A DNA stretch of 64,000 nt from Calliopum simillimum (GCA_951812925.1 OX638371.1:37856101-37920100); one strand, 5' to 3'; positions 44,977-57,840 are shown, counted from the stretch's first letter. Translations and numbers: made by a program. Notes: generated from the sequence alone by a model not told the origin.

Positions 44977-45955
44977 GTCATTTGTAGCAGCCTTAAGTAT
45001 AAAATGTAGCCCTTGATGAATATTCTACAAAGTTTAGCCTTTTTCGTTTTTTGATTAAGCCTGTAAAATGAAAAATGCAGCAAAATATTAAATCAAAAGC
45101 TAGAGAGTAAAGTTAACTGACCACTGCAATTTCTGCCACATTGAATCTCTAAATTGACCAATTAAACATTTTTATTTTATTTCATTTCTTTATGAATATT
45201 TTTCAAACTCCGTACTTCAATTCCACTTGTTTTGGCTTGTCTATTTTTAAATTGTTATGAACTGAATTGCTTTTTATTTTGGTTGTTTAACTTAATTTGC
45301 GTTATGTTTTGTGCAAAAAAGTTTAACCATAAATTCTCGACTGTTTCATAAAAAATATTTACGAACAGAAATCGCATTCGTTTAACTTTATGAATTCAGT
45401 ACTTTTGTTGTTTTATTTTCATCACGTTATTCAATTTGTCAATGGCAAATATTTTGATATTTGTTGGTTTGGTCTCGAATTGTCTTTGAAAAATTTTCAA
45501 ACGAATTTTTAAACATTTTTGGAGTTGTATGTGTCATTCGAAAATTTTGGCTTCTTCAAAGTTTCGCGGTATTTTTCAACTGTTCTTCAACGAAAGCTTA
45601 AGGCTTTTGTACTTTTATTCAAAAACTCAGATGAATCAATGTTTTGTTGAAAAAATTTTTTTCTTATAGTTTTTAAAAGCAGTAAAAATAAAAAATTTCA
45701 AATAGACAAAGTGGCTAAAATATTTTTGTGTTGCCAAGCAAGGGTTGAAATTAGTTCGTTTGTAAAATTTCGTTTCGTTTAAAAGTTTTTCTCGACCGAG
45801 TCATGTTTTTGAATGCAAAAATCCTTCAAATATTTATAGGGGTTGGTTTGCTTAAGCAAAACTTATACCAGTTTGAAAATTAACTTTTGGATGACGCCCT
45901 CTACAGCAGCCAAGGAAAACTAAAAATAATAAAAAAATTTTTTTTCATATTTCTT
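44977..45955. other. unassigned AT-rich sequence
   Basis: No ORF, repeat or RNA recognised. Confidence 0.5.
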
Positions 45956-45960
45956 GAACA

Positions 45961-46920
45961 CACGGTGCCCTTGAACAGTCGATAGGTTTTTTGGCTATGT
46001 GGAGAAAATCTGTGAATGGGGTTTCATTTGTCTTAGTTTGGTGGTCTGAAAAATGCAAACCCCGAAATCGTAGCTGATCATCCCCGCGAAATATCGCGAA
46101 AATACATATCCCATATAAAATAAAAAAAAATTCAGAAAAAAAACGCAATAAACAAATATAAAAATAGTTATATGTAATTTATTTTGCAATGTTGAATCCG
46201 AATCCGGCCTTAAAATTGCTATATATCATACGGTTTTTGAGATATCTTAGCCTAAACAAGGAAAAAAGACCGTTTTTGCTATATTTTTAAGCTATATAAC
46301 TAGAATATAAAACATTAATTCGCAGGATTTGATACATTATCTGAAAGCTCCAATCTTTGTCTTTAAAATCACATTTAAAATTTATCAATAGCTTAATTTT
46401 TCTCCGAAATATCGTAGACTGAAATAATGACAAAACACGTTTTTTGCTCTTTTTTAACTATTTAGGTTAGGATATCTCCGAGAAAAATAAAGATATCGAC
46501 ATTATTTGAATGAGGTTTAGCAGATTGATTAAAGTTTTCCATTTTTGCATCAGAATTTACGGATATACGTCCTGTTATATGGCTCCAAAACACAGCAATA
46601 AATAATTGCATCGGCTTTTTTTCCTTGTTTAGGCTAAGATATCTCAAAAACCGTATAAGATACAGCAATTCAAAGGCCAGATTCGGATTCAGCGTTGCAA
46701 AATACATTCAAAATAACTATTTTTATATTTATTTGTTGCGTTTTTTTTCTGAATTTTTTTATTTTATATGGGATATGTTTTTTGCGATATTTCGCGGGGA
46801 TGATCAGCTACGGTTTCGAGGTTTGCATTTTTCAGACCACTAAACTAATACAAATGAAACCCCATTCACAGATTTTCTCCACATAGCCAAAAAATCTATC
46901 GACTGTTTAAGAGCACCGTG
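45961..46920. mobile_element. CACGGTGC foldback with 4-bp target duplication
   Basis: Perfect terminal CACGGTGC / GCACCGTG, flanked by AACA on both sides (45957-45960 and 46921-46924). The ~305-bp arms share AACAGTCGATAG, GTGAATGGGGTTTCATTTGT, CAGCTACG/CGTAGCTG and AGGCTAAGATATCTCAAAAA. All ORFs in 45945-46886 are arm translations. A decayed relative is at 36115-37085. Confidence 0.88.
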
Positions 46921-46924
46921 AACA

Positions 46925-48900
46925 ATATTTAACAATGTCCAAAAGAAATTTTGTCAATAAACATAATAGTTTTTTCATAATAAAATTTTTAAAAAGTGTT
47001 TTTTTGTTTGCAATTACAGAGGCGAATGTCCCCTTAAAATATGATATATTTTCATTATAAAACAATCAAAAACGTCAAGTTTCTTCATTGTATTCATTTA
47101 TTATATTCAAATATTCTTTTTTTTTTTATACATATATGGACATATTCAAAAGTAATCTTCCCTTATATGACCTGAGGGGGTGTTAGGAGGTCGTTTTATC
47201 TGAAAATTTTGGGAAAGTCGAGATTTCCGATCATATGCGGGAGAGCACATATTTCAGAAGTAGTAGATATGTTACAGGGCACCTTTTTAAATATTCTGAA
47301 GTAAAATTCAGAAAAATTGTGTGTGGGTCATGGCCATACGCAAAGTCGATTTATTTTTCATCAAAGAGTTTGCTTGATTTTTTGCATAGTTTTTTTTTTA
47401 TCCATAACAAAGGAAAAACAAAAGAATTTGATCTCTAGCATATTTTCATTTTGCAGTGATTCTCAACAAATCTATGTTCAAGATTAAATATAGTATGCTT
47501 GTAAGTTCTTCTGAATGTTGGCAAAATTGTCTGATGAGATTGGCCTATAGTTTGTCCCGAAACGAAAACCAGTCCTCCAATTGTTTTTTTATATATCATT
47601 ATTTTCAGTTTTCCCAGAATTTTGATTTTTTAAAAATTTATCAAATGATCACGTTTTTTCGACTCTTTCGATTCTTTTGATACTTTTTGATATCATATGA
47701 AAATGTTTTTGAACACTTTTCGATTTTGTTGATGCTTTCTAAAATTACCCTTTACTACGAAAACGAAACATCATGATGGTTTTATTTTTTTTTCCAAAAA
47801 CTGGAAACAGCTAACTTAGGGTCATGTAAAACAAAAAAGAAAAAACAGAGAAATAGCATTTTTATAAAACTGAAACTGTTGCCTTAATTCTAAATCAAAC
47901 CCGTTGGATATAAACAATAAATCTCTTCACAGCAGTTTACGTCAACGCTTCGTTACGTACCATTAACTTAATTTTATGAAGAATTCACGTAAATTTTACA
48001 GAAACGTTCTTTTTGCACAATCAACCACATATTCCTATGCAACCGACATCAATTTTGTTTCATTTTATATCTTTTTTACCAACTACAAATTAAAACTGAA
48101 AATCCGCCAGCTCCAAAAAACGACGTTACCCATGTGAAATAGTGAGAAAAGAATGAAAAAAATCTTTTCTTCTCAAGCACTCGTAACGTGCGAAATTTAT
48201 CGGCATATTTGGCAACACTTTGTTGCTCTACGAAGCCATTCCCACCATCGCCAGTGCCAACAATGGTCTTTGCAGCATCAGCAACAACATCATGAATACC
48301 AACTGTTAGATGGCGGTGCTTGGCTGTCAGTAGCGCTTAATAGGAACGTAATTTATAAGCGGATCAGGCGGCAAGAAGTTTTCACTGACAGCAAAAAAAA
48401 AAAACATGAAATACCACAGCGTACACTATACACCGAAATATATTTGAGAAAAAAGTGCTGTTGGGGGACAACGAAACGACCACCAATTGTGGTTAGAGAG
48501 TTGAAAGTGCCAAAATTAGGCAACTTGTGAAGCTGCACGTATGTGCATAGCTGCTGCCATTTTCGATTTAAAATGTAGCATACTTTCAGGTGCGAAATTG
48601 TGCGGGCTCTTTTTTAAATCCATTTTTCTTGCAGCAGCATACTTGCCCCAGTAGGAAATTGTTCATGTTTTAAGTCTTAATAGCTGGAAGTATTTTAATA
48701 AAATACGTATTATTGGGAACTGATGGAATGAATTCGAGATGTTGGTTCAAAAATGTCAAATGCTATAAGCAATGGAATGATGAATTCGCATTTTGTTCAG
48801 CAGCGGATGCACTTAGCAAACTTTTTGGATTTGGTCTGATAACACAGAAATTGGGGCCAAATTTTTATCAATTTGATGGCATCGAGCTTATATTTTAGCA
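46925..48900. other. unassigned sequence; part may be host DNA
   Basis: 46925-48140 is AT-rich with no feature. 48150-48540 is richer in GC, with CAGCAACAACATCATG-type triplets and a 125-codon ORF (48153-48530) of unknown nature; it has no recognisable domain and ends in a low-complexity Lys tract. Confidence 0.35.
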
Positions 48901-49058
48901 ATCAATTTATTTGGCGCACATAAATAACATCTTATAGACCAATGAGCCTCTTACCAATCCTGTTTTCGAAAGGGTTGCCTTGAATTACCAGAACCCAATT
49001 ATTGAGAAAAAACAACTGATTGGCCACCTCTCCACTGTAAAACAAATTAATTTATGTA

Positions 49059-49799
49059 TTGGGTGTACAACTTTGCTTCCGCCGTTTTTTTCCAAAATTA
49101 AAAGGTTTATTGCGAAAAAGTGCTTACAGATGTATTATTCAAAGTATTGTCCGTCGCTAGCGACAACTTTCTCCCATTTTTCCGGCAATTTTCGGATCCC
49201 GGCTCGAAAAAAGGAGTCCTCTTTTGACGCTATCCATGAAGCAATCCATTTTTCCAATTCTTCGAAGGATTGAAAATGTTGATCTGCCAGGCCGTGTGCC
49301 ATCGAACGGAATAGGTGGAAGTCAGAAGGGGCGACATCTGGGGAATACGGCGGGTGGGGCAAGACTTCCCATTTCAGCGTTTCCAGGTACTTTTTGACCA
49401 CTTTTGCGACGTGAGGCCGAGCATTGTCGTGTTGTAGGATGACTTTGTCATGTCGCTCTTGATATTGTGGCCGCTTTTCTTTTAGCGCGCGACGTTCTTT
49501 CACTCAGAGCAGCATCACCGTAAGTTTCTGAGAGCATTCGATGCGCTTCAGCTGCATTTTTTTTCGAATTGTAACAGAAAAGTAAAACTTCCCGCAAATG
49601 GCGAGAACTGGGCACATAAACGGACATTTTCGAGCGTGAATAATACAAAAACAAGAACAACTGTCACTGAAACGGCGATGACAATTCGTTAGGCACTGTC
49701 CACACTCACTTTAAAGGCATTATCATCTATGTATTTCAACCAGCCTCAGCCGGTACAGCCACCTATCGGAAAACGGCGGAAGCAAAGTTGTACACCCAA
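49059..49799 (-). mobile_element. internally deleted mariner
   Basis: TIRs TTGGGTGTACAACTTTGCTT (left) and the same sequence inverted at the right are identical for about 29 bases. TA duplications lie at 49057-49058 and 49800-49801. At 741 bp it is a little over half of a full mariner (~1.3 kb). Confidence 0.93.
49135..49627 (-). pseudogene. mariner transposase, middle deleted
   Basis: The N-terminal frame from the ATG at 49627 has the HTH region HLREVLLFCYNSKKNAAEAH and RMLSETYGDAALSERT. The C-terminal frame (49503-49135) has HDNARPHVA and YSPDVAPSDFHLF, which carry the second Asp and the D34D third Asp of mariner catalysis. The segment with the first catalytic Asp is deleted and the two parts are in different frames. 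The element could be mobilised in trans because its ends are intact, but it makes no enzyme. Confidence 0.93.
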
Positions 49800-50110
49800 T
49801 ATTATACCAGATTGCCAGAATTGATCTAGAGAACAGCCTCTACTGCACTGCTGCTTTTATAGATATTACTCAAGCTTTTGACAAGGTTTGGCTTACTCTG
49901 CAAACTTGAAAAGCATTGACCACATAGCTTCTTTGCACTTCTAAGCTCGCACATCCAGAATAGTTTCTATTTGGTTAATGTTAAGGCAGCGTTTTGGGTC
50001 CTATTTTTTACACAATTATTACATCTGAGCTGCCTCAAACTGAACATACATAAACCGCAACTAACGCCGATGACACTACCATATTGCTAAAGACTAGTGG
50101 TCTCATGACC

Positions 50111-50640
50111 GCTGCCCATTAGTTCTGCTGAAAAATGTTCAACTACTCCAGGCATAAAATGTAAAACATCTTAGAATTCTTTTTGACCACCATTTAACTT
50201 GGATTCACAACATTGTTGTCAAATGAAAACAACTTAGCCTGAAGGTCTAAAGTCTCATTTTTCCAAATTTTGAGCCAATTTAATTCTCAAACGCAGACTT
50301 TCAAAAAATAAGAACGTATGCAAATCAGTAAAAGTGGTTGAGGCATTTATTTGAGTGCGCATTTGCGCCTAGTGCATATTATTCATGTTCGGCATCTATA
50401 TGGTATTCACGCTGGGCACCTATGTATCAAATTTCACCTAAATAGCTTTAATAGTTTTCAAGAAATATCGGAATGTAACAATAAGTGTCGTGGCTTTGAA
50501 AATTTACCCGTAATGATCGTTCTGTACAAAAAAAAAAAAAAAAAAAAATTTCCATTTCCAGCTGGGTATGTGTATGTGCAGTGAATTTGGTCTCTAGCGC
50601 TTCGTCATTGCGCAATTCACGTGTATGTGCAGTGCAGCTA
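50111..50640. other. unassigned sequence
   Basis: No feature recognised apart from poly(A) at 50528-50548. Confidence 0.45.
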
Positions 50641-50642
50641 TA

Positions 50643-51314
50643 CCCAAGGGGAAAAGTAACAATCGCTTTTTAAGAAAGCACTTCTAAAGCACTTGTTCTA
50701 ACAGAAATAAAGAAGCGCTTCCACAATGATTTTTTGTAAGCCTACATACAGTAAGCATTCGATTATAAAATTCTGTTCGTTTTAATATTTAAGTGATTTT
50801 TTAAAAAGAGAGGAAGAGAAAGAGAACAAAATATATTAAACTTAAATATACAAAATATATATAACCAATTTGTTTAATATATATACATTTTAGAGACGCG
50901 TTACACAAGTTTGAAAATTATGTGTCTCTATACCCGGGTTCGATTCCTACTCCGGAAATTATTTTTATTTTTTTCCTTTTTTTAGTGCACTTTTTTATTT
51001 TCCTTCTTTTTTTTTTTATTTTTGTTTTCTATTATTGAATTGAAATTGAATACACTGTGATTCTTTGTAAGGCTGTAGGAAGTGTTCGAATATAAAATTC
51101 TGTTTGAAGTATATACAAGTTTTATACCTTTTCATCACATAGGCTATTAGCTTATAGATCTAACAAGTTTGTAATTGTAATCTAATAATATGTTTCTATC
51201 CATCATACGGATGGTCCTTGGTTCGAATTTTTGAGCTTCAAAAGGCCTTTTCCTGTAATGTTGCCGAAAAAAGCACTTCAGAAAGCCTTTCGAAGCTTTT
51301 CTTTTCCCCTTGGG
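50643..51314. mobile_element. CCCAAGGGGAAAA-TIR element with tRNA-like motifs
   Basis: CCCAAGGGGAAAAG ends lie in inverted orientation between TA at 50641-50642 and 51315-51316. AAAGCACTTCTAAAGCACTT (left) and AAAGGCTTTCTGAAGTGCTT (right, inverted) are subterminal. Inside, GGGTTCGATTCC (50937-50948) is a perfect Pol III B-box followed by T-runs, and TTAGCTTATAG...TTGGTTCGAAT (51149-51228) is a second A/B-box pair. Solo end at 35965. Confidence 0.75.
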
Positions 51315-53060
51315 TATCTGTGTGTAAGTGCATATGTATAGCACACACCAACTCGTAAATCTTTATTAGCGTAGAAGGGATGCTGCAGAAATTTTGCAAA
51401 AAAAAAAAAAAAAATGAAGAAAAGTTGCAAAATTCAAAAAGTTTGTTAACCACGCAATAAAATTCAGTTCAATTTTTAATTAAATTTTTGGAAGCTAATG
51501 CTTCCTTATCGGACGTTTTGAGAGGCAGAGTCTGAACAGCGAAAACATGCAACGAAAAAGTGTAACGGATGTTTGCAACGAAAATGCGTCACACATATAA
51601 AAATAGAGACGTACTGTATACAAAGTACAGTATACAGTATATATGTATGTATACATATATATATGTTTATAAACATTGCGCGCACCAGCTCATGCTCTCT
51701 CTCTCTCTCTCTCTCTCTCTCACTTATTTTTGTATTTAAGCTCGCTTTTTTAATACTCCAGTTCAACATTTTACCTCTTACTTAATAATAAACAAATTTT
51801 AAAATATCAATTTATTATAAGTTTTAACTATAATAAGTTTTAGCTTATTATATTAGCTTATAATAAGCATTAGCTTCCAATATCATCGGCCACTCCCCGA
51901 GTGCCACCTGCCGTTTTTTTTTTAACATGAAATTTTTTTTTTTCATAAAAAAAAAACAAAACTAAAAAAGTATTAAATTTCCAAGAAAACGAGTGAAAAT
52001 TAAATTTGACTTCAATAAAAGCTTTTTTTTAATTCTAAATAATTCGCCATAATCCATCTTTATTTGCAATTCGTAAGTAAAATTCACAAAATTTTAACAT
52101 TTTAATAAAAGAAAAGTTTTCATTACAACCTCATGCAATATCACTGCAACACTGCAGTTGCATAATTTGTCTGGCTGTCAGTATGCTGCTATGTGGTGTT
52201 GAATTGTAACCTTGACCCAAACGCTTGAACTGTCTTGCCATGTTACATCCTTTTTCAAACAGATTATTCGCCTTTATTATTTTTTGCTTTTTCTCCTCTC
52301 TGCCCTTTTCCCGAGTACTTTTTAGCCTTCGACAGTCAATATACGAATTTTTCATTATTTTGAATCCTTTCATAAGCATCTCTACTCATATATGTTGCTG
52401 CTAATGTCCAGTTGAGTCGGCCATCAAAGTGTCAACGACATCAAAAAGTCAGAAAGCCATTTGTATTTGCTGGTCATTTGCATGAAAAATTCCAATATCC
52501 ACATTATTAAAAATTAAGTGCACTTTCCACATTTCGTATGCAAATGTTGAGATTAAAGGCATGTAATTTTAGCCTTTTTGCATATGGCAAGTGAAGCATT
52601 GAAATGAGTTTTTGAATTATAGAAATTTTCTTTTTATTTTTTTAATAAAAGTGAACTATGTATTTTATAATTCGCTGAAATTAAAATAATTTGAACCGTT
52701 TACGAAAATTTCTACTTTAATCATCGAATTTTTGGGGTACTAAAGCAAATATTTTATCAATGTGGAATTATCCAAATCAAATTCAATTTCTTGTGCAAAA
52801 GTATACCTTTTTCAGTTTGTATTGATCTTTTTCGAAATTTAGTTATTTCTTTTGAAGATTTAATTAAACTCTGTAGAAAAATTAACTTATATTAATATAA
52901 GTAGGAGTAAGGTCAATCCTTGCGTAATTGATCAAGATTTGAATTGTTATGTCTGATTTTATGAAAATAAGTGTAAAGTTACATATAACTGTGGTAAAAT
53001 GATTTTAAAAAATTCCGAAAATTTCCAAGATGGCGGCCATTGGAACTTCGATAAATTCAC
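51315..53060. other. spacer with (CT)n microsatellite
   Basis: CT dinucleotide run 51695-51721 and a palindrome-rich TTATAAGTTTTAG tract near 51815-51865. The 82-aa ORF 52131-52379 is not recognised. 52380-52620 is moderate in GC and may be host non-coding DNA. Confidence 0.4.
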
Positions 53061-53063
53061 ATA

Positions 53064-54153
53064 CACTCTCGGTCAAAAAAAAGCCGATAACGATTTTTTG
53101 CTAAAATAGTTGATTCTCCGCCTTTTTTTATGATTAATGTGAAGTATGTCTAAAAAGTAAAAATTGTCAAATAATGCTTTCACATCATATCTGTTGGTGC
53201 TTAAACAACGATATTTAAAAAAAAGTGTTTTGACCGAAAGCCAAAAAATTGATATGATTGCATTAACGAAGCAAAATTTAAGGAATTTGGATATATCGCG
53301 TAAAATTTGATATGGTGAGTCTTCCGTATGACAATTTTTGAAAGTTTTTTGAAAACAGAGAGTTTATTACGTCACACTGGAAATGGCCGTTCGAGAAAAA
53401 CCACTGAGAGGGAAGACATGGGCGTAGTAAAAATAGCCCTACGCGATCGGTTTAAAACTGGTCTTGAAATTGTTGCGGAGGTAAATGATAACCAAAATAT
53501 GGTATAAGCACCTCAACTGCACAGCGCCGCTTGAGAGAAAATAACTTTTTTGCCCGCAGACCTGCAAAAAACCGATTCTCACACACAAAATACGGTCTTT
53601 CTCATTAAATTGGTGTAAATAAAATTGAATTGGGTGTAAAACGATTAAACTGAAGTCATGTTCTCTGATGAAAGCAAAACAAATATCATCAATTCCGATT
53701 TGGAATGTACCGTATTCCGCAGAAAAAATTAAAAATATAGCTTTCAATCTGTACAAAGCACTCCATATGTGGTGATCTGGGGGGCAATAACAAACCAATG
53801 GGTTGGAGCGATTCCTCTCCTAGAAGATTATATTAACTCCGCAGTTTATGTTGACATCATTATAATTGGCGTTTTACCTAGCATCGACCGACTAAGCGAG
53901 CACTTAGCAAAAGTCATATGTCAAGATGATTTTGCACCTTGTCATCGGGGGAAATCGCTAGATGTCCCACTTACCATTGTATTTTGCTTTATTTTTTCAA
54001 AAAATTTACAACAAGAAGCTATTTATTTTCGTATGGGTAAATAAATATTATGACCTATTGAGAATTAAGTCAAGAAAATGGCTGGGCAAAATCCCCAACC
54101 TCAATCCGAATGAGAATGCTTAGGCACACGAAAAGTGTGCCAGAAAAAACCAT
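53064..54153 (+). pseudogene. Tc1-like transposase relic
   Basis: The 5' end at TA (53062-53063) starts CACTCTCGGTCAAAAAAAAG, and GACCGAAAGCC nearby is a subterminal repeat. Plus-strand blocks in several frames: TSTAQRRLRENNFFARRPAK, VLFSDESK, PYVVIWGAITNQWVGAIPLL, a decayed QDNxPxH block (CQDDFAPCHRGK) and WLGKIPNLNPNENAWAHEK. These are, in order, the HTH/linker and D-D-E regions of Tc1-group transposases. Many stops and frameshifts occur and the right terminus is missing where the next element begins. Confidence 0.8.
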
Positions 54154-54639
54154 ATATTACCCGACTAGAAAATTTTGTGTGGCGACAATTAGGGCCCCGT
54201 TAGTTTTGCCTTACCAGAACGTTAGGGCCAAACGCGGGAGCCTAACAAGGCCCTCATATCGGATGTAACGGTGTTCCCCATATTTTCCCAATAAGGAATG
54301 CCTAATGCCGGCCTAATTAGGTAGGCGTTCGTATTTAGGAAAATTTGAGGCTTGCCAAACTAGGCTATCGTTGGGATTTAGCACTTGACCCTAACGATCT
54401 GCTTAGGCAAAATCAATTGGGCCCTAATTCACGCCTAACTAATAATAATCTTCAAATCAATAAAACGAAAAATAGCTCTGTATTTTTTAGTAATTTATTA
54501 AAAATGTTATTTCTTATTTCTATCTTAATTTTTTAAGAATTGTTAATATGCTAAATTATAATAACTGATCACATTAAAGATAATTCAGATTTATTCCGAA
54601 ATCTGTGTGATTTCAATTACTTATTATTTAGGAGGCTTT

Positions 54640-54925
54640 TTGATTAAAACCGTGAGTCGAACGATAAAAAGAATTGGAATATCTATTGTGGAGAGTTGCA
54701 GGTTGTACAAATAATATTAGTTCGGATTAACAAAAAAGTAATCGTTAGGTAATTTTCTTAAAAAATCGCAAAAAGTCGAAAAATTCGATTTTATCGAATA
54801 TTTCCTAAACGGTTACTTTCTCGTAAATGTAAATCAATATTATTTGTAAAGCCTGCAATTCTCCACAAAACAGATTCTGATACTTTTTATCGCGTGACTT
54901 ACCATTTTCATCAAAAGCTTCTAAA
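54640..54925. repeat. inverted repeat inside the 4.6-kb element
   Basis: Arms share AGTCGAACGATAAAAAG-type, TACAAATAATATT and AAGTAACCG/CGGTTACTT blocks, resembling 11040-11300 and 57200-57690. Confidence 0.65.
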
Positions 54926-55079
54926 ATGGAAAATAATTGAAACCACACGGATTACGGAACAGTCCTAATTGAAAATAAATACAATTGCAGACATATCTGA
55001 CAATCCTTATTTAGTTTTTGAACCGTAAAATTTAATAAAATAGGGTTTTAATGAAACAATTGTTTGGAAGAATGAATGA

Positions 55080-55490
55080 ATCATGTATAGAAAGGAAATC
55101 TTGAAGAAGTTGCCTTTAATTATAACATTAGCATGGAAGACGAAACGAACCGGGTGACTAAAAATCAATCGTTAATATCAGCCTATTGAAATTTTCATTA
55201 AAAACTTGGTTTGACTTAAGCTTCCATTTTAACTCAAAGAATTAAGTTTGTAAACAAAAATTTCAATTCTTGTCTTAACTTTGAAGTTGTACGCAATTGA
55301 AAATCAGTCATTCGATTCGTTTCGACTTCCATGCTAAATATATTAAATAGATATGTATCAACATATCGGTACGAAAATGCAAAAGGACGTAACAACATGG
55401 TTCGACATATCGCTAGAAATAAGAAAAATTATAGAAGTGCACTCTGAAATGAATTTAAGTTATTTTGTTGTAACGTCTTTTTGCATTAAA
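55080..55490. repeat. two further inverted repeats
   Basis: GCATGGAAGACGAAACGAA (55132) pairs with TTCGTTTCGACTTCCATGC (55317); ATGCAAAAGGACGTAACAAC (55377) pairs with TTGTAACGTCTTTTTGCAT (55467). Confidence 0.7.
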
Positions 55491-55555
55491 GTGACAATTT
55501 ACAACCAAAAAGTTAATAGTAAAACTTAAAAAAAAATTCAGAAATAAAATCTGCT

Positions 55556-55702
55556 GCGGATTTCAATCAAAAACCCTTTTTTATCACGTGCAGCACGACC
55601 ACCATTCCAATCCCTGCAGTGATGAAGAGCCAATGATTTTATGATGGTATACTCACTAAGATCTTCTTTCGATTTTGAAAAAGTTTTAACGAAACCATCT
55701 GC
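55556..55702 (-). other. possible exon of unknown origin
   Basis: A strong polypyrimidine acceptor (TTTTTTTTCTTTGCAG) precedes an open stretch reading GFVKTFSKSKEDLSEYTIIK then LALHHCRDWNGGRAARDKKG, ending in a stop. I recognise no family. It lies downstream of the cyclin K piece on the same strand and may be captured host sequence or chance. Confidence 0.25.
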
Positions 55703-55860
55703 AAAGAAAAAAAATTAATTTCATTGGACACTGTTAAGAAATAACGTGACAACCCTAGAAAAATGTTTTTGACTAAAGGATTCAGTTCGATTTCAAATAG
55801 TAACATATACATATCTGAATATCATTGCATTTGTTCTTCAACCAGGAAAGAAAAGCGTAA

Positions 55861-56543
55861 TTATCTCAAGGAATCATTTACGAAATTCCATGCCATTTGC
55901 ACCATTTTTTGAAGTTTCTGCTGATCGCCTTTGAAGCATTTCGTATATTTGAGCAAGAATGTGTATGGATGTTCCACCTGGAGATCGAATTTTATGGTTT
56001 GCAGCAGAATACGCTCCAAAGTCATAACTTCCTATAAGAGAATTGAAGAAAAATTTACCAAAATAATAATAAATTTAGTTTTCTACTAACGCACCTCCTT
56101 TGGATCTTCTCCGAATGAATAGAATTGCGTGTCCGTTAAACGTCCACGTGCAGTCTTTATTATATCCCTGGATTTCTTGGGCGTTTCCTCTACTTTGCCC
56201 GCCAAGAAGAGGCCACAGCATGCAGTGACATAACGCGGAAAGCTCTTAAAATGAAACATAAAAGCGATGAAAGTACACCACTCCGGTAGCAATGATATTG
56301 TGTCCAAGGCCTATTTCGGTGCCACAACTCATGATGAAGCGTGCGCCTTCTTTGCGACAGCGACGTTCCGTGTCCAATGTTATGTCATCCAATACAGATG
56401 GTGAGTCTTTTAACTCTTTTTTGTCATAATACCAGCAAGGCATTGTCCCAATGTTGACAGTGATACTTTGACTAGGATTTGGGGAGTTTTGTTGTTGCGG
56501 CGTCTGCTTCAGAATCTGGCTCAGTTGTTGTAGGTACAGGCAT
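55861..56543 (-). pseudogene. CycK: cyclin K fragment, frameshifted and truncated
   Basis: Exon 56543-56095 encodes an N-terminus (MPVPTTTEPDSEADAATTKL), a frame change, then [65 protein letters not shown] and [11 protein letters not shown] 63-bp GT-AG intron (56094-56032) leads to [20 protein letters not shown] and [13 protein letters not shown], then a stop. These are signature blocks of cyclin K, the partner of CDK12/13 in transcription elongation. A net 5-base loss near 56255 breaks the first cyclin box, and the second cyclin fold is missing. The retained intron shows DNA-level capture rather than retroposition. Confidence 0.88.
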
Positions 56544-56956
56544 TCCTTCATGAGAAAATGATTACGCTATCGCTTAAATTGATTTATTTATTAAAAAGAA
56601 CAAAAGCACTTACGATTATGTTTAATCCAAGATACAAAATACTTTTTTCGAACATTTTATTAGAATTTTATTCACAAACCGAACAACAAATTAAATGTCA
56701 GGGCTGCCGATGGATGATTTGATTCCTAACTCTATTTAGAGAAGCGGTGGAGGGTATAGTCGATGCAAATCCCGGGATTGATTAAAACTATTTTTATCAA
56801 AAATATGAAATTAAGTTAAAAAAAGTAGGTAAACATTATTTAATATTGTTGAACAAGCACCGATTTTGATCCGACATTACTCATTTTGTTGGTAATTGAA
56901 TTTAGAAAAAAAGAAACACTTTATATTCATGCAGTTTAAAAAAAAAAAAAAAAATA

Positions 56957-57840
56957 GGAACAATTCCCAACAAAAATATTAGTTTTCGATGTATCTGTCG
57001 ATTCTCAATCTGAATCTGGCATCAAAATCGGTCTATCACGTATGGTTTTTGAGATATCCTCAACTCAAAGTTGAAATATCACGATTTGTGAGGTTATATG
57101 GAGGACACTCGAAACTATTTTCTATTGAATGCGTCATATAGTACTATTTTGTGCCTTCAAAATGAGTTATAAATTCATGATATCATTTGAAATGATCGTA
57201 ACTTTTTATAAGAAAATCCTTTGATACTATATCATAGCTCATTTTGAAAACAAAAGCCGTGTTCCTTTTGACGCGTATATATAATTGTGTATATTTTTAA
57301 ATTGCAAAAACTCATGAACAGCGAGTCGCACAATAAAAACTCTAAGGAACTTTTTTATTGAGAATCACGTTGTTTACAAAAACTTTTCATTTTATATTTA
57401 AAAAATTTATCTTTTAGGAGTTATTCTATAAAAACTGGTTAAGCGCCGATAAACGGCAAAAAATTACTTTTTTTTAAATAACTTCTAAAAAATTATTATC
57501 ATCTAAATATTATTTTTACAAAAGATCAAAATTATTTGTAGAGCATGTGGTTCTCCCTGAAAAAGACTCTTGGACTTTTTATCATACGACTCACCATTCA
57601 TAAGTTATCGCAATTTGGAAATTACCACAATTTTATATACGCGTCAATAAACACGGCTAAAGAATAGAACGAGATGCTGCATTTAATAGAAAATAATTTC
57701 GTACATACTCCATATAACCTCAAAAATCATATTTTTTGAACTTTTAGTTAATGACATCTCAAAAACCGTACGCAATAGACTGATTCGGATTCAGAACTGG
57801 CAAATGCAGTGAAAATTACTATTTTTGGTTAGAATTGTTC
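56957..57840. mobile_element. foldback nested in the 4.6-kb element
   Basis: TA-flanked (56955-56956 and 57841-57842), with ends GGAACAATTC / GAATTGTTC. Arms share AATC.GAATCTGGCA, CGTATGGTTTTTGAGATATC, GAGGTTATATGGAG and AGCCGTGTT...GACGCGTATATA. Confidence 0.8.

Larger units (their letters stand above)
48905..50110 (+). pseudogene. LINE RT relic split by a mariner
   Basis: Plus-strand blocks flank the mariner. Before it: SYRPMSLLPILFSKG (~48935) and HLSTVKQIN. After it: YQIARIDLENSLYCTAAFID, ITQAFDKVW, a GSVLGPIFYTIITSELPQT block and NADDTTILL (~50070). This is the palm of a Jockey-group RT with stops and frameshifts and a (Y>N)ADD catalytic box. The two halves join across the mariner target site. 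Confidence 0.75.

Noticed and set aside
45945..46886. Five ORFs with mirrored sequences
   Set aside because: Translations of the two arms of one foldback.
48153..48530. 125-aa ORF as a host gene
   Set aside because: No domain, low-complexity stretches, no splice or promoter support.
55861..56551. Working cyclin gene starting at the ATG at 56551
   Set aside because: That frame omits the more natural N-terminus and runs to a stop in the first cyclin box; the second cyclin fold is absent.
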